A stretch of 64,000 bases of DNA from Alteromonas sp. a30 (lineage in GTDB: Bacteria; Pseudomonadota; Gammaproteobacteria; Enterobacterales; Alteromonadaceae). A program made the translations under genes and the position numbers. Below the pieces are notes generated by a model. That model saw only the letters and a list, made by a program, of their open reading frames with translations. It made no database searches and was not told where the DNA came from. The stretch is from NCBI RefSeq assembly GCF_026788005.1, contig NZ_JABEPE010000002.1:186001-250000 (forward strand). Direction: 5' to 3'. The stretch's first letter is position 1; every line of letters begins with the position of its first letter. This document shows positions 1 through 11,318 of this stretch, piece by piece.

Positions 1-1632
<1,632 letters not shown>

Positions 1633-1743
1633 TTAAAAATTTCCTAATTCTTTTATCTGAAGCCGCCAAATAGCCGCGCAATTCTAATACAACCACCACC
1701 AAGACAAAACAGGTTATTCCACTAACATGGCAAAGTTCCAAGA

Positions 1744-2985
1744 CTATGGTTTACTCTTTATTAAGCCCAGATACCAACTTAACTGGATGAGAACAAAAAA
1801 TGTCCCAACCCAACTAAACCAGCTCAAAGCCGTTAATCCATCATATAGCACTGCCCCAAGACCCAATGAGGCAATCATTGCACCGGTATAAAACATTTCA
1901 AAAATCAGCGCGATATGCTGTTTTTCTCGAAGAATGGGCATAAAAGCCAAAACCCCTGTTATCGTTCTTAACGCAAACCAAGGCATCATAATTTGTGCAA
2001 CGCGCCCTGCCTCTCGCCATTGTTCACCCAAAACCAATATAAATAGCGGCGTAGCGATAAAATACAGAATGAAATAGAAGACAATCGCCACAGCGCTATA
2101 CCCCCCCCACAGTTTCCCTACTTTCGACAAATTTGGGTGTTCACTTTGGAGTGTTTTTGCACAATGTTGATATAAAACGCGATATAGGGCATTTGACACC
2201 ATATGCCACGGAGTCATGATCAATCGATTGGTCTGGGAAAATTGCCCAAGAATTTGTGTTAATCCAAAAAACTGCAACACATAAGCCGGTGCAGATGCAT
2301 TCACATTACTTAACAAAGCATGGGGAAGATTAAATTTGGGGAAGTCTTTAAATGCTTTAACAACCTGAATAACGCTCACTTTTTCCAACGCTGTAGCAGA
2401 GGTTAAGACGGCTATAAAGCAATACTCTATAACACTAACAAGGATATAAGACGCTGCGAACGCATAAACAATCCCCAACTCAACTTCAGGTAAAACGAAA
2501 GGCCATGCCCCTGCAATGCCAACCCAAAGCAACGCCCTTAAAACGAGAAAACCGGAAATCGCAGAATAGTGCTCGTTGGCATTTAACCAACCGACATGCA
2601 AATTGTGTATTGCAAGTGCTAACGCCGAGACAGGCAAAAACCAGCCATAATGCTGATTTACGATGCCGGCCAAAAGCGCGATTGAAAGAATGATGAAAAT
2701 ACAACACGCAAGAAAGATTGCCATTCTTCGACCTGCGCTTAATAACGCCATTTTTTGTTTCGCTTCAGATACAGAAACAAGCGCGACATCAAAACGCAAC
2801 GCCATTAATATAGAAAGGAATGTGCACAACGCCATAAAAAAAGCGAGATGACCAAAGTCTTGCGGCGAATAGAGTCGAGCCAGAAAAGGCAGTGCAACAA
2901 ACGGAATTATCTGCGCGGCCACGTTGCCTGATGCCAGCTTAACAACCGATGACAATAGACTCACAGAACCTTTCAAAGCCGCCAT
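1744..2985 (-). CDS. Wzx-type polysaccharide flippase (MATE/MOP superfamily)
   Basis: A hydrophobic protein of about 413 residues with many predicted membrane helices and the N-terminal pattern of the polysaccharide-synthesis MOP family (SGNVAAQIIPFVALPFLARLY). Wzx proteins move undecaprenyl-diphosphate-linked repeat units from the cytoplasmic to the periplasmic face. It lies between a glycosyltransferase gene and nucleotide-sugar genes, which supports that role. I chose the ATG at 2983-2985: it sits one base after the stop of the upstream glycosyltransferase gene (TAATATG), a coupling arrangement. An in-frame GTG at 2997 would add four residues. No Wzy polymerase is visible in the window and it may lie further left. 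Confidence 0.82.
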   Translation of the reverse strand: MAALKGSVSLLSSVVKLASGNVAAQIIPFVALPFLARLYSPQDFGHLAFFMALCTFLSILMALRFDVALVSVSEAKQKMALLSAGRRMAIFLACCIFIILSIALLAGIVNQHYGWFLPVSALALAIHNLHVGWLNANEHYSAISGFLVLRALLWVGIAGAWPFVLPEVELGIVYAFAASYILVSVIEYCFIAVLTSATALEKVSVIQVVKAFKDFPKFNLPHALLSNVNASAPAYVLQFFGLTQILGQFSQTNRLIMTPWHMVSNALYRVLYQHCAKTLQSEHPNLSKVGKLWGGYSAVAIVFYFILYFIATPLFILVLGEQWREAGRVAQIMMPWFALRTITGVLAFMPILREKQHIALIFEMFYTGAMIASLGLGAVLYDGLTALSWFSWVGTFFVLIQLSWYLGLIKSKP

Positions 2986-2986
2986 A

Positions 2987-4141
2987 TTACAGGGCACCGT
3001 TTATCTGAGAGCGATGATATGAGGCTTGATAGAGCGAAACCAATTCATCAGACACATGGTCATAAGAGTAATGCGTTAACACGTGCTGACGAATCACATT
3101 TGACTCAAAAGATAGCGAGACAAACCGACATAAACTTTCAGCTAATTTATGTTTATCGTCACATATGAAACCAACACGCGCATCCGTAATAATTTCTGAG
3201 GCACCTTGGCATGGCGTCGATAACACAGGCAACCCCATGCTCATGGCTTCAATGAGTACCACACCAAACGTTTCATAATGGCTAGACAAGACAAAGGCAT
3301 CATGAGCCGCCAATTGATCCCGTATTTGTGTTTTATTCAGTTGCCCTAGCAACTGCACCCTATGTATCAACCCAAGCTCCTGAATTTTATCCTCTATATT
3401 CGTTTTTAAAGGACCATCACCAATGAGGGTAAGTGTCACCTCTTGAGGTAAATTAGCTTCAGCAAAAGCATGAAGTAACCCAAGTTGATTCTTAACTTCC
3501 ACCATACGACCTATGTTAATCAGCCGTTTGATATTGCCAGTGACGGCGGCTTGTTGAGGTACAAAAAACGCGGTATCAACACAATTAGGTAAGACTTGAA
3601 ACGACAGCTGAAACGAACGGTGTAGTGTGTTTGCTAAATGCTGACTCACAGCAATACGCTCCGATGCATCCTGATAGCATTGCTTCGCGACTTGTAACTG
3701 TCCTTTATCATATCGCTCTTCTGCGAAGCCTGATAGATGCTCGGTCACTACATACGGAATGCGTTTAGCTTGTTTGAGCCAACGAGCAACGCCCCCTCCG
3801 GGAAACATGTGTACATGACAAACATCGGGCTGCCACGTTTTTAATAAGCGCTTGGCCAGCCTTTTTTGGATAACTTCACGTAACCATTGAGTCAATTTGG
3901 GTAACTTCGGAATCGCAGGGAACAAATACTGGATAATGGCAACACCGTTTTCGGTGCGGCTCTGATAACCTAGCGCCCTTACTCCCATTTTTATGGCTTT
4001 CGGCAGTGGGATTGCGACAACGTTCAAGACTCTTACATCAACAGCTTTTTGTTGCAGCGCTTTTATTTGCTCCTCAACAAACACTCCTGCCATAGGGAAA
4101 TAGTGGTTCTTATAGTTGAAAGGAACAAAGAGTACCTTCAC
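2987..4141 (-). CDS. Glycosyltransferase family 4
   Basis: This is a GT-B fold retaining glycosyltransferase of about 384 residues. The N-terminal acceptor domain starts KVLFVPFNYKNHYFPMAG. The C-terminal GT4 domain contains INIGRMVEVKNQ, the nucleotide-sugar E-x7-E motif in YETFGVVLIEAMSMG, and LPVLSTPCQG. It probably adds one sugar to the lipid-linked repeat unit at the inner face of the membrane. The GTG at 4139-4141 is the likely start because AAGGA lies eight bases upstream and the first strand of the fold begins immediately; an upstream TTG at 4168 would add nine unlikely residues. Donor and acceptor cannot be read from the sequence. Confidence 0.85.
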   Translation of the reverse strand: MKVLFVPFNYKNHYFPMAGVFVEEQIKALQQKAVDVRVLNVVAIPLPKAIKMGVRALGYQSRTENGVAIIQYLFPAIPKLPKLTQWLREVIQKRLAKRLLKTWQPDVCHVHMFPGGGVARWLKQAKRIPYVVTEHLSGFAEERYDKGQLQVAKQCYQDASERIAVSQHLANTLHRSFQLSFQVLPNCVDTAFFVPQQAAVTGNIKRLINIGRMVEVKNQLGLLHAFAEANLPQEVTLTLIGDGPLKTNIEDKIQELGLIHRVQLLGQLNKTQIRDQLAAHDAFVLSSHYETFGVVLIEAMSMGLPVLSTPCQGASEIITDARVGFICDDKHKLAESLCRFVSLSFESNVIRQHVLTHYSYDHVSDELVSLYQASYHRSQINGAL

Positions 4142-4207
4142 TGAAAATATCCTTATTGACGGTGACAAATATGAGAAAAAGGAGAGTCAAAAAATCCCAT
4201 CAGCATG

Positions 4208-4813
4208 CTAGTTTGAGCCATTGTATTTTTCCATCGTGACTTGAGATGATGCATTTACACCTTCACGCTTCAATACTTTCAATATTGTGAGCAACGCGAT
4301 TTTCACGTCAAAACGAAAAGAAACATTCTGAACGTAATACAAATCCAACTTAAACTTCTGCTTCCAAGCTAAACTATTTCGACCATTAACCTGTGCCCAC
4401 CCCGTAATACCAGGCTTCACATCATGGCGATGGCGTTCTGTCTCAGAATACAAAGGAAGGTATTCCATGAGTAAAGGTCTTGGTCCAATAAAAGACATCT
4501 CGCCTTTGATGACATTGAGAAGTTGCGGCAATTCATCGATGCTCAGGCTCCTAATGATTTTACCGGCTGAGGTTAGCCTGACATTGTCGGGCAAAAGCTC
4601 CCCCACTTCGTTGGTAAGATTATTCATGGTCCTGAATTTGATCAAATTAAAGGGCTTCCCCTTTAATCCTGGGCGTTGTTGTACAAAAAAAGGGTTTCCT
4701 TTGAGGCTGAACATCAGCACTATTGCGGCAAGAATAAACGCCCAGCTCAGACAGACGAGCAGCACTATTGCAAGCACTCGGTCCAGTAAGCTTTTGATAA
4801 GATTCGCGTACAA
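4208..4813 (-). CDS. Initiating sugar-phosphate transferase, PglC/WcaJ-C type
   Basis: A small (about 201 residues) monotopic phosphoglycosyl transferase. An N-terminal membrane-embedded hydrophobic helix (residues ~10-35) is followed by the catalytic core: KFRTM, the Asp-Glu dyad in SIDELPQLLN, EMSFIGPRPLL and KPGITGWAQVNGRN. The family transfers a sugar-1-phosphate from a UDP-sugar to undecaprenyl phosphate, so this is the first step of repeat-unit assembly. It has only the minimal catalytic domain and lacks the large N-terminal region of WcaJ/WbaP. The TTG at 4811-4813 is preferred because GGAGG lies five bases upstream and the resulting start (MYANLIKSLLDR) has the length of minimal members. 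A GTG at 4825 is an alternative. Confidence 0.87.
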   Translation of the reverse strand: MYANLIKSLLDRVLAIVLLVCLSWAFILAAIVLMFSLKGNPFFVQQRPGLKGKPFNLIKFRTMNNLTNEVGELLPDNVRLTSAGKIIRSLSIDELPQLLNVIKGEMSFIGPRPLLMEYLPLYSETERHRHDVKPGITGWAQVNGRNSLAWKQKFKLDLYYVQNVSFRFDVKIALLTILKVLKREGVNASSQVTMEKYNGSN

Positions 4814-4838
4814 AAGTACCTCCACAGATGCCCAATGG

Positions 4839-5957
4839 CTAATTCAAAAGACGTTCGTAAAGGGCTTTAAGTTCATTAAACTCAACATGCCATTCAAACT
4901 TTTCAGAAACTGCCCTACGACCATTGTCACCCATGCTTTTCGCTGTGTCTTCTTCGCTCATTAACGTTTGAATCTTGTCCGCTAGCGCCTTGGCATTTTC
5001 TGGGGCAATATAAAATCCACATTGGGCTTCATCAACAATACTTTTCCAAAGCGGAAAATCACTACAAATAACGGGCAAACCTGACGCCATGTATTCGAAC
5101 ATTTTTACGGGTAACGCGTCTTCGTAATCCCCTGTTGCACTTAACACAACAATGCCAATTCGACTTTTTTGCGCCAATGCTGCTACATCATCCCGTGAAC
5201 ACCATCCATGATAATCGACCTGAGCCCAAGAAGGATGCGACTGGCAGAATCCCTCTAATTCACCATTACTAAACCGCCCGGCTAAGTTAAGACGAACATC
5301 TGGCAAGCGCTGTAACGCATCTAACATGGTTTTTATGCCGCGATCCAAAGTAATGCCACCAACATAAAAAATGCTTTTCGGACGCTGACAATAATCACTT
5401 AAATCCGCACTGGAAAATTCACTAGCAAGCGGATAATTGCGCACTTCTGTAACATTCTCAGTATAAGTCAAATATCGATTAACTAATTTCGGCGTAACGC
5501 TTATCAATGCTTCAAATAGGCGAGCGCATAACCACTCCCAAACCTTCACAAAAGGAAGCAATAAATAAGCCGCCCATTTAGGCAACCAATACTTTCGGAA
5601 AATCTGGCCTTGGAGATCTTCATGAATATCGAAGACAACCTTACGTCCTCGAAGCGCGGGAATGAAAAAATAAGGGGTTAACTCAGGATCGTGCAGTTGG
5701 TATATGTCAGCCTTTAACGATAACGCCGTATTTTTGGCTAGAACTGCCATTTTGGTGATTCTGGCGAATCTTCCAGTGGGTTTACCAATATCTCGAATCT
5801 CAACACCTTGGCAAACCTCATCACCTTTGCCGTCCGCGACAACTAAGGTGACTTTAAATCCAGCTTTAGCAAGAGAAGCACACTGTTTAACAAAAACACG
5901 CGTATCGTAACGAGCATGAACGGTCGTCACATGACAAATATGCTTCACGCTGCCCAC
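4839..5957 (-). CDS. Glycosyltransferase family 4 (WbnK/TuaH-like surface-polysaccharide type)
   Basis: A GT-B glycosyltransferase of about 372 residues. The N-terminal domain opens HICHVTTVHARYDTRVF, with YQLHDPELTP and VVFDIHEDL further on. The donor-binding domain shows FYVGGITLDRGIKTM, LPVKMFEYMASGLPVI and an acidic residue seven positions before the conserved Glu. Conservation is typical of second-sugar transferases in capsule and O-antigen clusters. The GTG at 5955-5957 is the probable start: GGAG lies six bases upstream and the codon overlaps the wecC stop by one base (TAGTG). The upstream TTG at 5969 would add four residues. Sugar specificity is unknown; ManNAcA is a reasonable guess from the neighbouring wecBC. 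Confidence 0.84.
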   Translation of the reverse strand: MGSVKHICHVTTVHARYDTRVFVKQCASLAKAGFKVTLVVADGKGDEVCQGVEIRDIGKPTGRFARITKMAVLAKNTALSLKADIYQLHDPELTPYFFIPALRGRKVVFDIHEDLQGQIFRKYWLPKWAAYLLLPFVKVWEWLCARLFEALISVTPKLVNRYLTYTENVTEVRNYPLASEFSSADLSDYCQRPKSIFYVGGITLDRGIKTMLDALQRLPDVRLNLAGRFSNGELEGFCQSHPSWAQVDYHGWCSRDDVAALAQKSRIGIVVLSATGDYEDALPVKMFEYMASGLPVICSDFPLWKSIVDEAQCGFYIAPENAKALADKIQTLMSEEDTAKSMGDNGRRAVSEKFEWHVEFNELKALYERLLN

Positions 5958-7222
5958 TATTTTCTCCAAACACCTTTAAAGTCTAAAACCGTTTTATCAA
6001 TGAGCCGCTCTACAGGCACAGCGATGAACTCTTTATGCTCGACAAGCAAAACCAAAATGTCCGCTGTTTCTATGGCTTTTTCTAAACTTACCAACTTAGT
6101 GTCGGCCAACTTTTCCACACCTTGAATAGAGTCAATATTAGGTTCCACAACCATGACAGAGTCTAAGTCCGAGGAAAACGCTTTAATAATATCAAGAGCC
6201 GGACTTTCCCTTAAATCATCGATATTCGCTTTGAAGGCCGCACCAAGAAATGCGATTTTCACTTGATTGGGTGGTACTTGTAAGTCGATCGCTTTTTGTT
6301 GAAGTGATGCTCTTATTTTATTGATGGTCCATTCTGGCTTATGGGAATTCACTTCTCTTGCTGTGGTGATGAGTCGTGCCAGTTCCGGTGTTTTTGAAAC
6401 GATAAACCAAGGGTCAACCGCGATGCAATGCCCACCTACTCCGGGACCGGGTTGCAGAATATTCACCCGAGGGTGACGATTCGCAATGCTAATCAGCTCC
6501 CACACATCAATATTCAATTCGTCACAAATAATCGACAGTTCATTGGCAAAAGCAATATTGGTGTCCCTAAACGCATTCTCTGTTAGCTTGGCCATTTCAG
6601 CCGTATCGGTATCAGTAAGAACGCATTCACCTTTAACAAAAATTTGATAAAGAGACCTTGCTTTTTCTGCACAAAGACGAGACATCCCTCCAATCACACG
6701 ATCATTTTCCACTAATTCTCGCATTACATGGCCCGGCAGCACTCTTTCAGGACAGTGCGCAATAAAAATATCATGCTCTGTGGAGTTAACCGAATCAGGT
6801 AGAGCGAGATCAGGCCGCATTTCTGCGATCCAATAGGCCATTTGCTTGGTTGCACCTACAGGTGAGGTCGACTCTAATACCAGCACGTTGCCTTTTTCTA
6901 AAACCGGAGCTATCGCTTTGCAAGCGGCTTCGATGTAACTTAAATCGGGTTGCTTGTCTGCTTTAAAGGGCGTGGGAACCGCGATAAGGAAAGCATCTGC
7001 TGGCTCAGGAGTACTGCTGGCTCGAAGAAACCCTTTTTCGACTGATTCTCTAACAACAATGTCTAAATCAGGCTCAATGATGTGAATTTGCCCTGCATTG
7101 ATAGTATTGACAGCGTTTTCATTAACATCAATACCAAGGACTGCTTTCTCGTGAGAAGCGAACATGGCTGCCGTCGGCAAGCCAATGTATCCCAACCCAA
7201 CGACAGATATTTTATTAAACAA
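5957..7222 (-). CDS. wecC: UDP-N-acetyl-D-mannosamine dehydrogenase WecC
   Basis: This 421-residue protein follows enterobacterial WecC almost motif by motif: GLGYIG (residues 9-14), ESTSPVGATKQMAYW, CPERVLPG, AEMAKLTENAFRDTNIAFAN, the catalytic C266 in QPGPGVGGHC, and a C-terminal FLGAAFKANIDDLRESPA domain. It oxidises UDP-ManNAc to UDP-ManNAcA. The start codon is TTG (7220-7222); the alignment with the family leaves no room for another. It follows wecB by 18 bases. In enterobacteria this pair feeds common antigen, but here it is embedded with export, flippase and transferase genes, so the product more likely goes to a capsule or O-antigen. Confidence 0.94.
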   Translation of the reverse strand: MFNKISVVGLGYIGLPTAAMFASHEKAVLGIDVNENAVNTINAGQIHIIEPDLDIVVRESVEKGFLRASSTPEPADAFLIAVPTPFKADKQPDLSYIEAACKAIAPVLEKGNVLVLESTSPVGATKQMAYWIAEMRPDLALPDSVNSTEHDIFIAHCPERVLPGHVMRELVENDRVIGGMSRLCAEKARSLYQIFVKGECVLTDTDTAEMAKLTENAFRDTNIAFANELSIICDELNIDVWELISIANRHPRVNILQPGPGVGGHCIAVDPWFIVSKTPELARLITTAREVNSHKPEWTINKIRASLQQKAIDLQVPPNQVKIAFLGAAFKANIDDLRESPALDIIKAFSSDLDSVMVVEPNIDSIQGVEKLADTKLVSLEKAIETADILVLLVEHKEFIAVPVERLIDKTVLDFKGVWRK

Positions 7223-7240
7223 TTGCTTACTACCTAAACT

Positions 7241-8371
7241 TTATAATGAACTTATTATGTCTGCGATACGTTGTGCGCTTTTACCGTCACCATAAGGGTT
7301 ATGAGACTCTGCCATCTTGGCATAACAACTCGCATCATCGAGCAGTAGCGATAACTGATCAATGATCTGCTTTTTATCCGTACCAACCAATTTAACCGTT
7401 CCAGCATCAACCGCTTCTGGGCGTTCGGTTGTATCTCGCATTACGAGGACAGGTTTCCCTAACGACGGTGCTTCTTCTTGGATTCCACCCGAATCAGTCA
7501 AAATCACCTTACAGTTATTCATTAAATAAACAAAAGGGAGATAATCCTGAGGTTTGATCAACTTCACATTTTCACGGTCAGACAGCACCCTGCGAACAGG
7601 TTCTTGTACATTAGGATTCAAGTGCACTGGATAGATAAAATCAATATTGGGGTATTTATCAGCCAGCTCTGCTATTGCTGAGCAAATGTTTTCAAATCCC
7701 GAGCCAAAGCTTTCTCGTCTATGACCGGTAATCAACACAAATTCTCGTTCGGGTTGAAAACCAAACGCTTGCTTGAAGCCTTCGACCAAGTCGTGACGCA
7801 AGTCTTCATCGTGCTTAACCAAGTGACTGACTTCAAGCAACGAATCAATTACCGTGTTTCCTGTCACCCAAATCACATCGTCACTCACACCTTCACGTAA
7901 CAAGTTCTGCTTTGCTGTTTCAGTTGGGGCGAAATGCAGTTGGGCGAGAGCCCCTGTAAGCTTTCTATTTGCTTCTTCAGGCCAAGGAGAATAAATATTT
8001 CCTGTTCTTAACCCGGCTTCCACATGTCCCACTTTTACTTTGGCGTAATAGCACGCCAAACTGGTAGCAAACGTGGTAGTTGTATCACCATGTACTAAAA
8101 CGACATCCGGCTTTTCCGCCTCAAGAATGTCACGCATCCCAAGTAAAATACGTGACGTAACATCAGATAAATCTTGCTGTTTAGTCATGATGTCGAGGTC
8201 ATAGTTAGGTGCAATTTTAAACAACTCAAGCACTTGATCTAACATCTCTCGATGCTGAGCTGTAACACACACTTTCGACGTTATGTTTGGCGATGCTTCC
8301 AGCGCCTTCACGACCATCGCCATTTTAATAGCTTCCGGCCGTGTTCCAAATACGGTCAATACCTTCAACAC
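7241..8371 (-). CDS. wecB: UDP-N-acetylglucosamine 2-epimerase (non-hydrolysing) WecB
   Basis: A 376-residue GT-B-like epimerase that begins [17 protein letters not shown] and carries [29 protein letters not shown] and [10 protein letters not shown], all diagnostic of non-hydrolysing UDP-GlcNAc 2-epimerases. It interconverts UDP-GlcNAc and UDP-ManNAc, supplying WecC encoded directly downstream. The GTG start at 8369-8371 has GGAG nine bases upstream; the following TTG codon is possible and would drop one residue. The gene lies 21 bases after the export-protein gene and is the first enzyme gene of the operon. Confidence 0.95.
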   Translation of the reverse strand: MLKVLTVFGTRPEAIKMAMVVKALEASPNITSKVCVTAQHREMLDQVLELFKIAPNYDLDIMTKQQDLSDVTSRILLGMRDILEAEKPDVVLVHGDTTTTFATSLACYYAKVKVGHVEAGLRTGNIYSPWPEEANRKLTGALAQLHFAPTETAKQNLLREGVSDDVIWVTGNTVIDSLLEVSHLVKHDEDLRHDLVEGFKQAFGFQPEREFVLITGHRRESFGSGFENICSAIAELADKYPNIDFIYPVHLNPNVQEPVRRVLSDRENVKLIKPQDYLPFVYLMNNCKVILTDSGGIQEEAPSLGKPVLVMRDTTERPEAVDAGTVKLVGTDKKQIIDQLSLLLDDASCYAKMAESHNPYGDGKSAQRIADIISSL

Positions 8372-8392
8372 TACGCGTCGCTCCTAACCAGA

Positions 8393-11080
8393 TTACAACG
8401 AGCTGATCGCAGCAAGAGCAACACCCGATTGATACAAGATCTGAGTCACCGATGACCACAAGGTTAAGTTATCAATTGGCGCTGAATCTAGCGGTACGAC
8501 GATAGTATCACCGGGTTTCAAAGAAGAGCTTTCTGAACTAAACCAGAAACCTTGTTCAGGGCGAATAACCGAGCCATTAGCTTGGATAACGAAAACGCTT
8601 TCTTCATCACCAAGATGCTTAATACCACCGCTTCGACCAAGATAATCCTCAATGCTCAATCCAGGTTCAAAACGATGCGATGTAGGCAAGAAGACTTCAC
8701 CAACTACTGAAACTGTCTGTGAACGTGGTGGAATTGTTAAAGTGTCACCTCGGATCAATTCTACATCGGCATCTGAGTCACCCCCTAATAAGGTAGGCAA
8801 ATCAATGACCATACGGCCAACCGCTTTCGTATCGGTTAGGTCTTTTAACACTTTTTGCAATTCTTGATAGTCGGTATTGGTGCTATCAGTCACATTATTA
8901 CTGAGTCGCTTGGCAGCCACCTGCTTACGCAAATCATCCGCTAAGCTAAGTAAGTTTTCTTTTTCTTTCAGTTTTAGGGATTCTCGCGTGAAAATTGCCC
9001 CTTCAGCGTGCGCGTATTCTGTTAGACCACCCGCTTTTTTGATTAAGCTAGAAAGCGACTCGCCTCGTTTCACTGTGTAGGTGCCCGGGAAACGCACTTC
9101 ACCTTTAATTTGGACCTGTGCGAAGTCATTTGCTTCAGGCTTGGTAAATACCGATATTTTATCTTTACCTGAGACCTTAAAGTCCTCTGCCATGCTAACG
9201 TGAACATCGAACTGCTCAACGCCACTCTCCGTTTCTCTTGAAACTTTAATGATAGGAGAAGCAAGATCTGTCACACCACCTGCTGCATCAAGGGCACTTT
9301 CCAATGTTCCACCAGCACTTAGAGGATAGGTTCCCGGATAACGTACATTACCGGTTACTTCAACTAATGGTAACGAGTTGCCGATGCGGTTTGCATCCAA
9401 CACTAATTTGTAGGCAGGCCAAAGAAGATAGTGTCTTGAGCTCGCATCCCATTTATAAATTTGGTATTTGTTGATTAACTCGGAGAAGCTTTGGTTCTCT
9501 AATTCAAAGATTGAGGGTAGGTCCTGTTCAACTTCCTCTTTTTCAGTTTTTTCTTCTTCGTCCTCTTGTAAATTTGCGTATAAATCCCAGAAAAACTGAT
9601 TTTCAACGTCTTGTTCAACATGACTCTTGATCAGGTCTAATTTAGGTTTTTCTCCCGCAAGCTCCTCAAAGCTTAATAGCTGTTTGGATTTAGTATTCGT
9701 AGAGAAAACAAACAGTTTATCGTTAGGTGATAAGGTAATATCCGCATGCTCACCATGAAGTAACTTTGCCGGACTAAACTGAAGTGCTTCAACATTTCCT
9801 TTGGATTGACGAATCACTAGCCCATAATTAATGTCCGAGTGCTCAGTGAAAAAGCTCACTTCTGATTCAATCAAGGTAGATAATGTCACTCCCTGATACC
9901 ACTCATAAAAACCGGGACGAGACACTTCACCTAATACCTGAATAGCATCTTGCAGGCGATCCGCAGAAAGAGGGACTTTAACTTCGGCAATATTAGCCAC
10001 AGAAATACGCTTAGCATCTATCTCATTAAGGTTAAGATTTTGAATCAACTTAGTGCCATTTTTGAAACGATAAACACTGACTTTATTGACGTAGGCTTCA
10101 TTGGAAACACCACCAACCATACTGAGTAAATCATCAAAGGTTTCATCCGGTAGAACTTCATAAATAGCAGGTCTATTAACACCACCGTCAACACGAATCT
10201 GCTTACCAACGGAAGGAATAAACACAACGTCACCGGATTGCAGAATTACATCGTCTTTAGTATCGCCACGAAGCAGCAGATCATATAGATCCAACTCTTT
10301 GATAACTTTACCTGAGCGCTTCAGTTGAATTTTTCTTAACGATCCATTTTCTTTAATACCACCACTCGCAAATAAAGCGTGGGTGATGGTAGACAATGAA
10401 CTCACGGTATAGGTGCCCGGCGTATATGCGTCACCTAATACAAAAATTTGGATAGCCCCTAACTCACCAAAAGCGATATGTGCAGTTACCCCGATATTTT
10501 GTTCTTCAATGCGGCTTTTTATGTAGGATTTTGCTTCTGAGTAGCTTAAACCAGCAACGTTAATAGGTGCGAGGCCCGGAACGACGACTTGTCCTTGACG
10601 GTTAACTTCCAGCTCATATTCTTGGCTCTCTTTGCCATAAAGCGTGACCAGCAGCATGTCCCCTAAACCGATAATATAATTGGCAGGTACAGGGGCTTTA
10701 GCTAACGGAGAGAAAGTAGTAGGTTGTCCAGCAAAAAGGTCATACCCAAAAGGCTTGAGTTCATCTTCTTCCTCATCATTTTTGCCTTCCTCTTCTTCGT
10801 CATACTCTTCATCAGATGACTTTTTCTTTTTGCCATTTGGACGCGGCAACACGAAAGGAGATGAAGAATCTTCACCCGGCTCACTGTTTTTTTTGGAAAG
10901 ACCCAATTCAGCAAGATCAAACCCATATTTATCTGCAAGCTCGGCTTGCTGTTCAGGAGACAATCGTTTAAACAACTCAAGTTGCTCATCTGAAGGCTGG
11001 AACCCTTGTTGAGCCATCACAGGAGATGCAGTGAACATCAAGATGAATAAACTAAGTGCTAAACCAATTTTTATTTTCAT
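8393..11080 (-). CDS. Polysaccharide export outer-membrane protein with multiple SLBB domains (OtnA/WbfF-like)
   Basis: About 895 residues from the ATG at 11078-11080. A signal peptide ends in SPVMA (cleavage near residue 23), and no lipobox cysteine follows it. Next comes a highly acidic low-complexity stretch (about residues 80-105), the Wza-type polysaccharide export domain (YIIGLGDMLLVTLYG), then repeated SLBB beta-grasp modules marked by GTYTVSSLSTI, RPAIYEVLPDETF, RPGFYEWYQG, YPGTYPLSAG, FPGTYTVKRGESLSSL and GDTIVVPLDS. The length matches OtnA/WbfF-type exporters of Vibrio and relatives rather than the ~380-residue Wza. It is probably a periplasm-spanning export channel. It is the first gene of the operon. 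An in-frame GTG at 11116 would put 12 residues ahead of the signal peptide and is less likely. Confidence 0.87.
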   Translation of the reverse strand: MKIKIGLALSLFILMFTASPVMAQQGFQPSDEQLELFKRLSPEQQAELADKYGFDLAELGLSKKNSEPGEDSSSPFVLPRPNGKKKKSSDEEYDEEEEGKNDEEEDELKPFGYDLFAGQPTTFSPLAKAPVPANYIIGLGDMLLVTLYGKESQEYELEVNRQGQVVVPGLAPINVAGLSYSEAKSYIKSRIEEQNIGVTAHIAFGELGAIQIFVLGDAYTPGTYTVSSLSTITHALFASGGIKENGSLRKIQLKRSGKVIKELDLYDLLLRGDTKDDVILQSGDVVFIPSVGKQIRVDGGVNRPAIYEVLPDETFDDLLSMVGGVSNEAYVNKVSVYRFKNGTKLIQNLNLNEIDAKRISVANIAEVKVPLSADRLQDAIQVLGEVSRPGFYEWYQGVTLSTLIESEVSFFTEHSDINYGLVIRQSKGNVEALQFSPAKLLHGEHADITLSPNDKLFVFSTNTKSKQLLSFEELAGEKPKLDLIKSHVEQDVENQFFWDLYANLQEDEEEKTEKEEVEQDLPSIFELENQSFSELINKYQIYKWDASSRHYLLWPAYKLVLDANRIGNSLPLVEVTGNVRYPGTYPLSAGGTLESALDAAGGVTDLASPIIKVSRETESGVEQFDVHVSMAEDFKVSGKDKISVFTKPEANDFAQVQIKGEVRFPGTYTVKRGESLSSLIKKAGGLTEYAHAEGAIFTRESLKLKEKENLLSLADDLRKQVAAKRLSNNVTDSTNTDYQELQKVLKDLTDTKAVGRMVIDLPTLLGGDSDADVELIRGDTLTIPPRSQTVSVVGEVFLPTSHRFEPGLSIEDYLGRSGGIKHLGDEESVFVIQANGSVIRPEQGFWFSSESSSLKPGDTIVVPLDSAPIDNLTLWSSVTQILYQSGVALAAISSL

Positions 11081-11200
11081 TTCCAGTAAAACTCGCTTGT
11101 TTAAATTACTGAACACGTGTAATTCTTTTCTACTACTTACAAAGGGCCGTGATTCTACAACATCACGCTATTTATTGCACCGACAATAGTCGCCCAAATT

Positions 11201-11227
11201 TTTATACAGAATCCATTTGAGGGGCAA
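11201..11227 (-). promoter_or_regulatory. Candidate sigma-70 promoter for the polysaccharide operon
   Basis: On the minus strand TTGCCC (11222-11227) and TATAAA (11201-11206) are separated by 15 bp, or 16 bp if TTTGCC is taken as the -35. The spacing is short and the -35 is weak, so this is only a candidate. It would give a leader of about 120 bases before the export-protein start. Confidence 0.3.
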
Positions 11228-11289
11228 AATACAGCCAATTCGTAAAGCTTTCAGGCTGTCGTGATTAACCTTAACTTCGCCGTTTAAAC

Positions 11290-11318
11290 TTGCTTTTGCC
11301 TGACGTGCTCGGTATAAC
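11290..11318 (+). promoter_or_regulatory. Candidate sigma-70 promoter for the POT transporter gene
   Basis: TTGCTT (11290-11295) and TATAAC (11313-11318) are separated by exactly 17 bp. The -10 matches consensus at five of six positions and the -35 at three. The start codon lies about 120 bases downstream. Confidence 0.5.

Noticed and set aside
4467-4964. A 165-residue plus-strand open frame across the phosphoglycosyl transferase and glycosyltransferase genes
   Set aside because: It spans the ends of two well-supported opposite-strand genes and has no family features.
10680-11012. A serine-rich plus-strand open frame opposite the export-protein gene
   Set aside because: The poly-serine run is the reverse reading of the acidic Glu/Asp stretch of the exporter.
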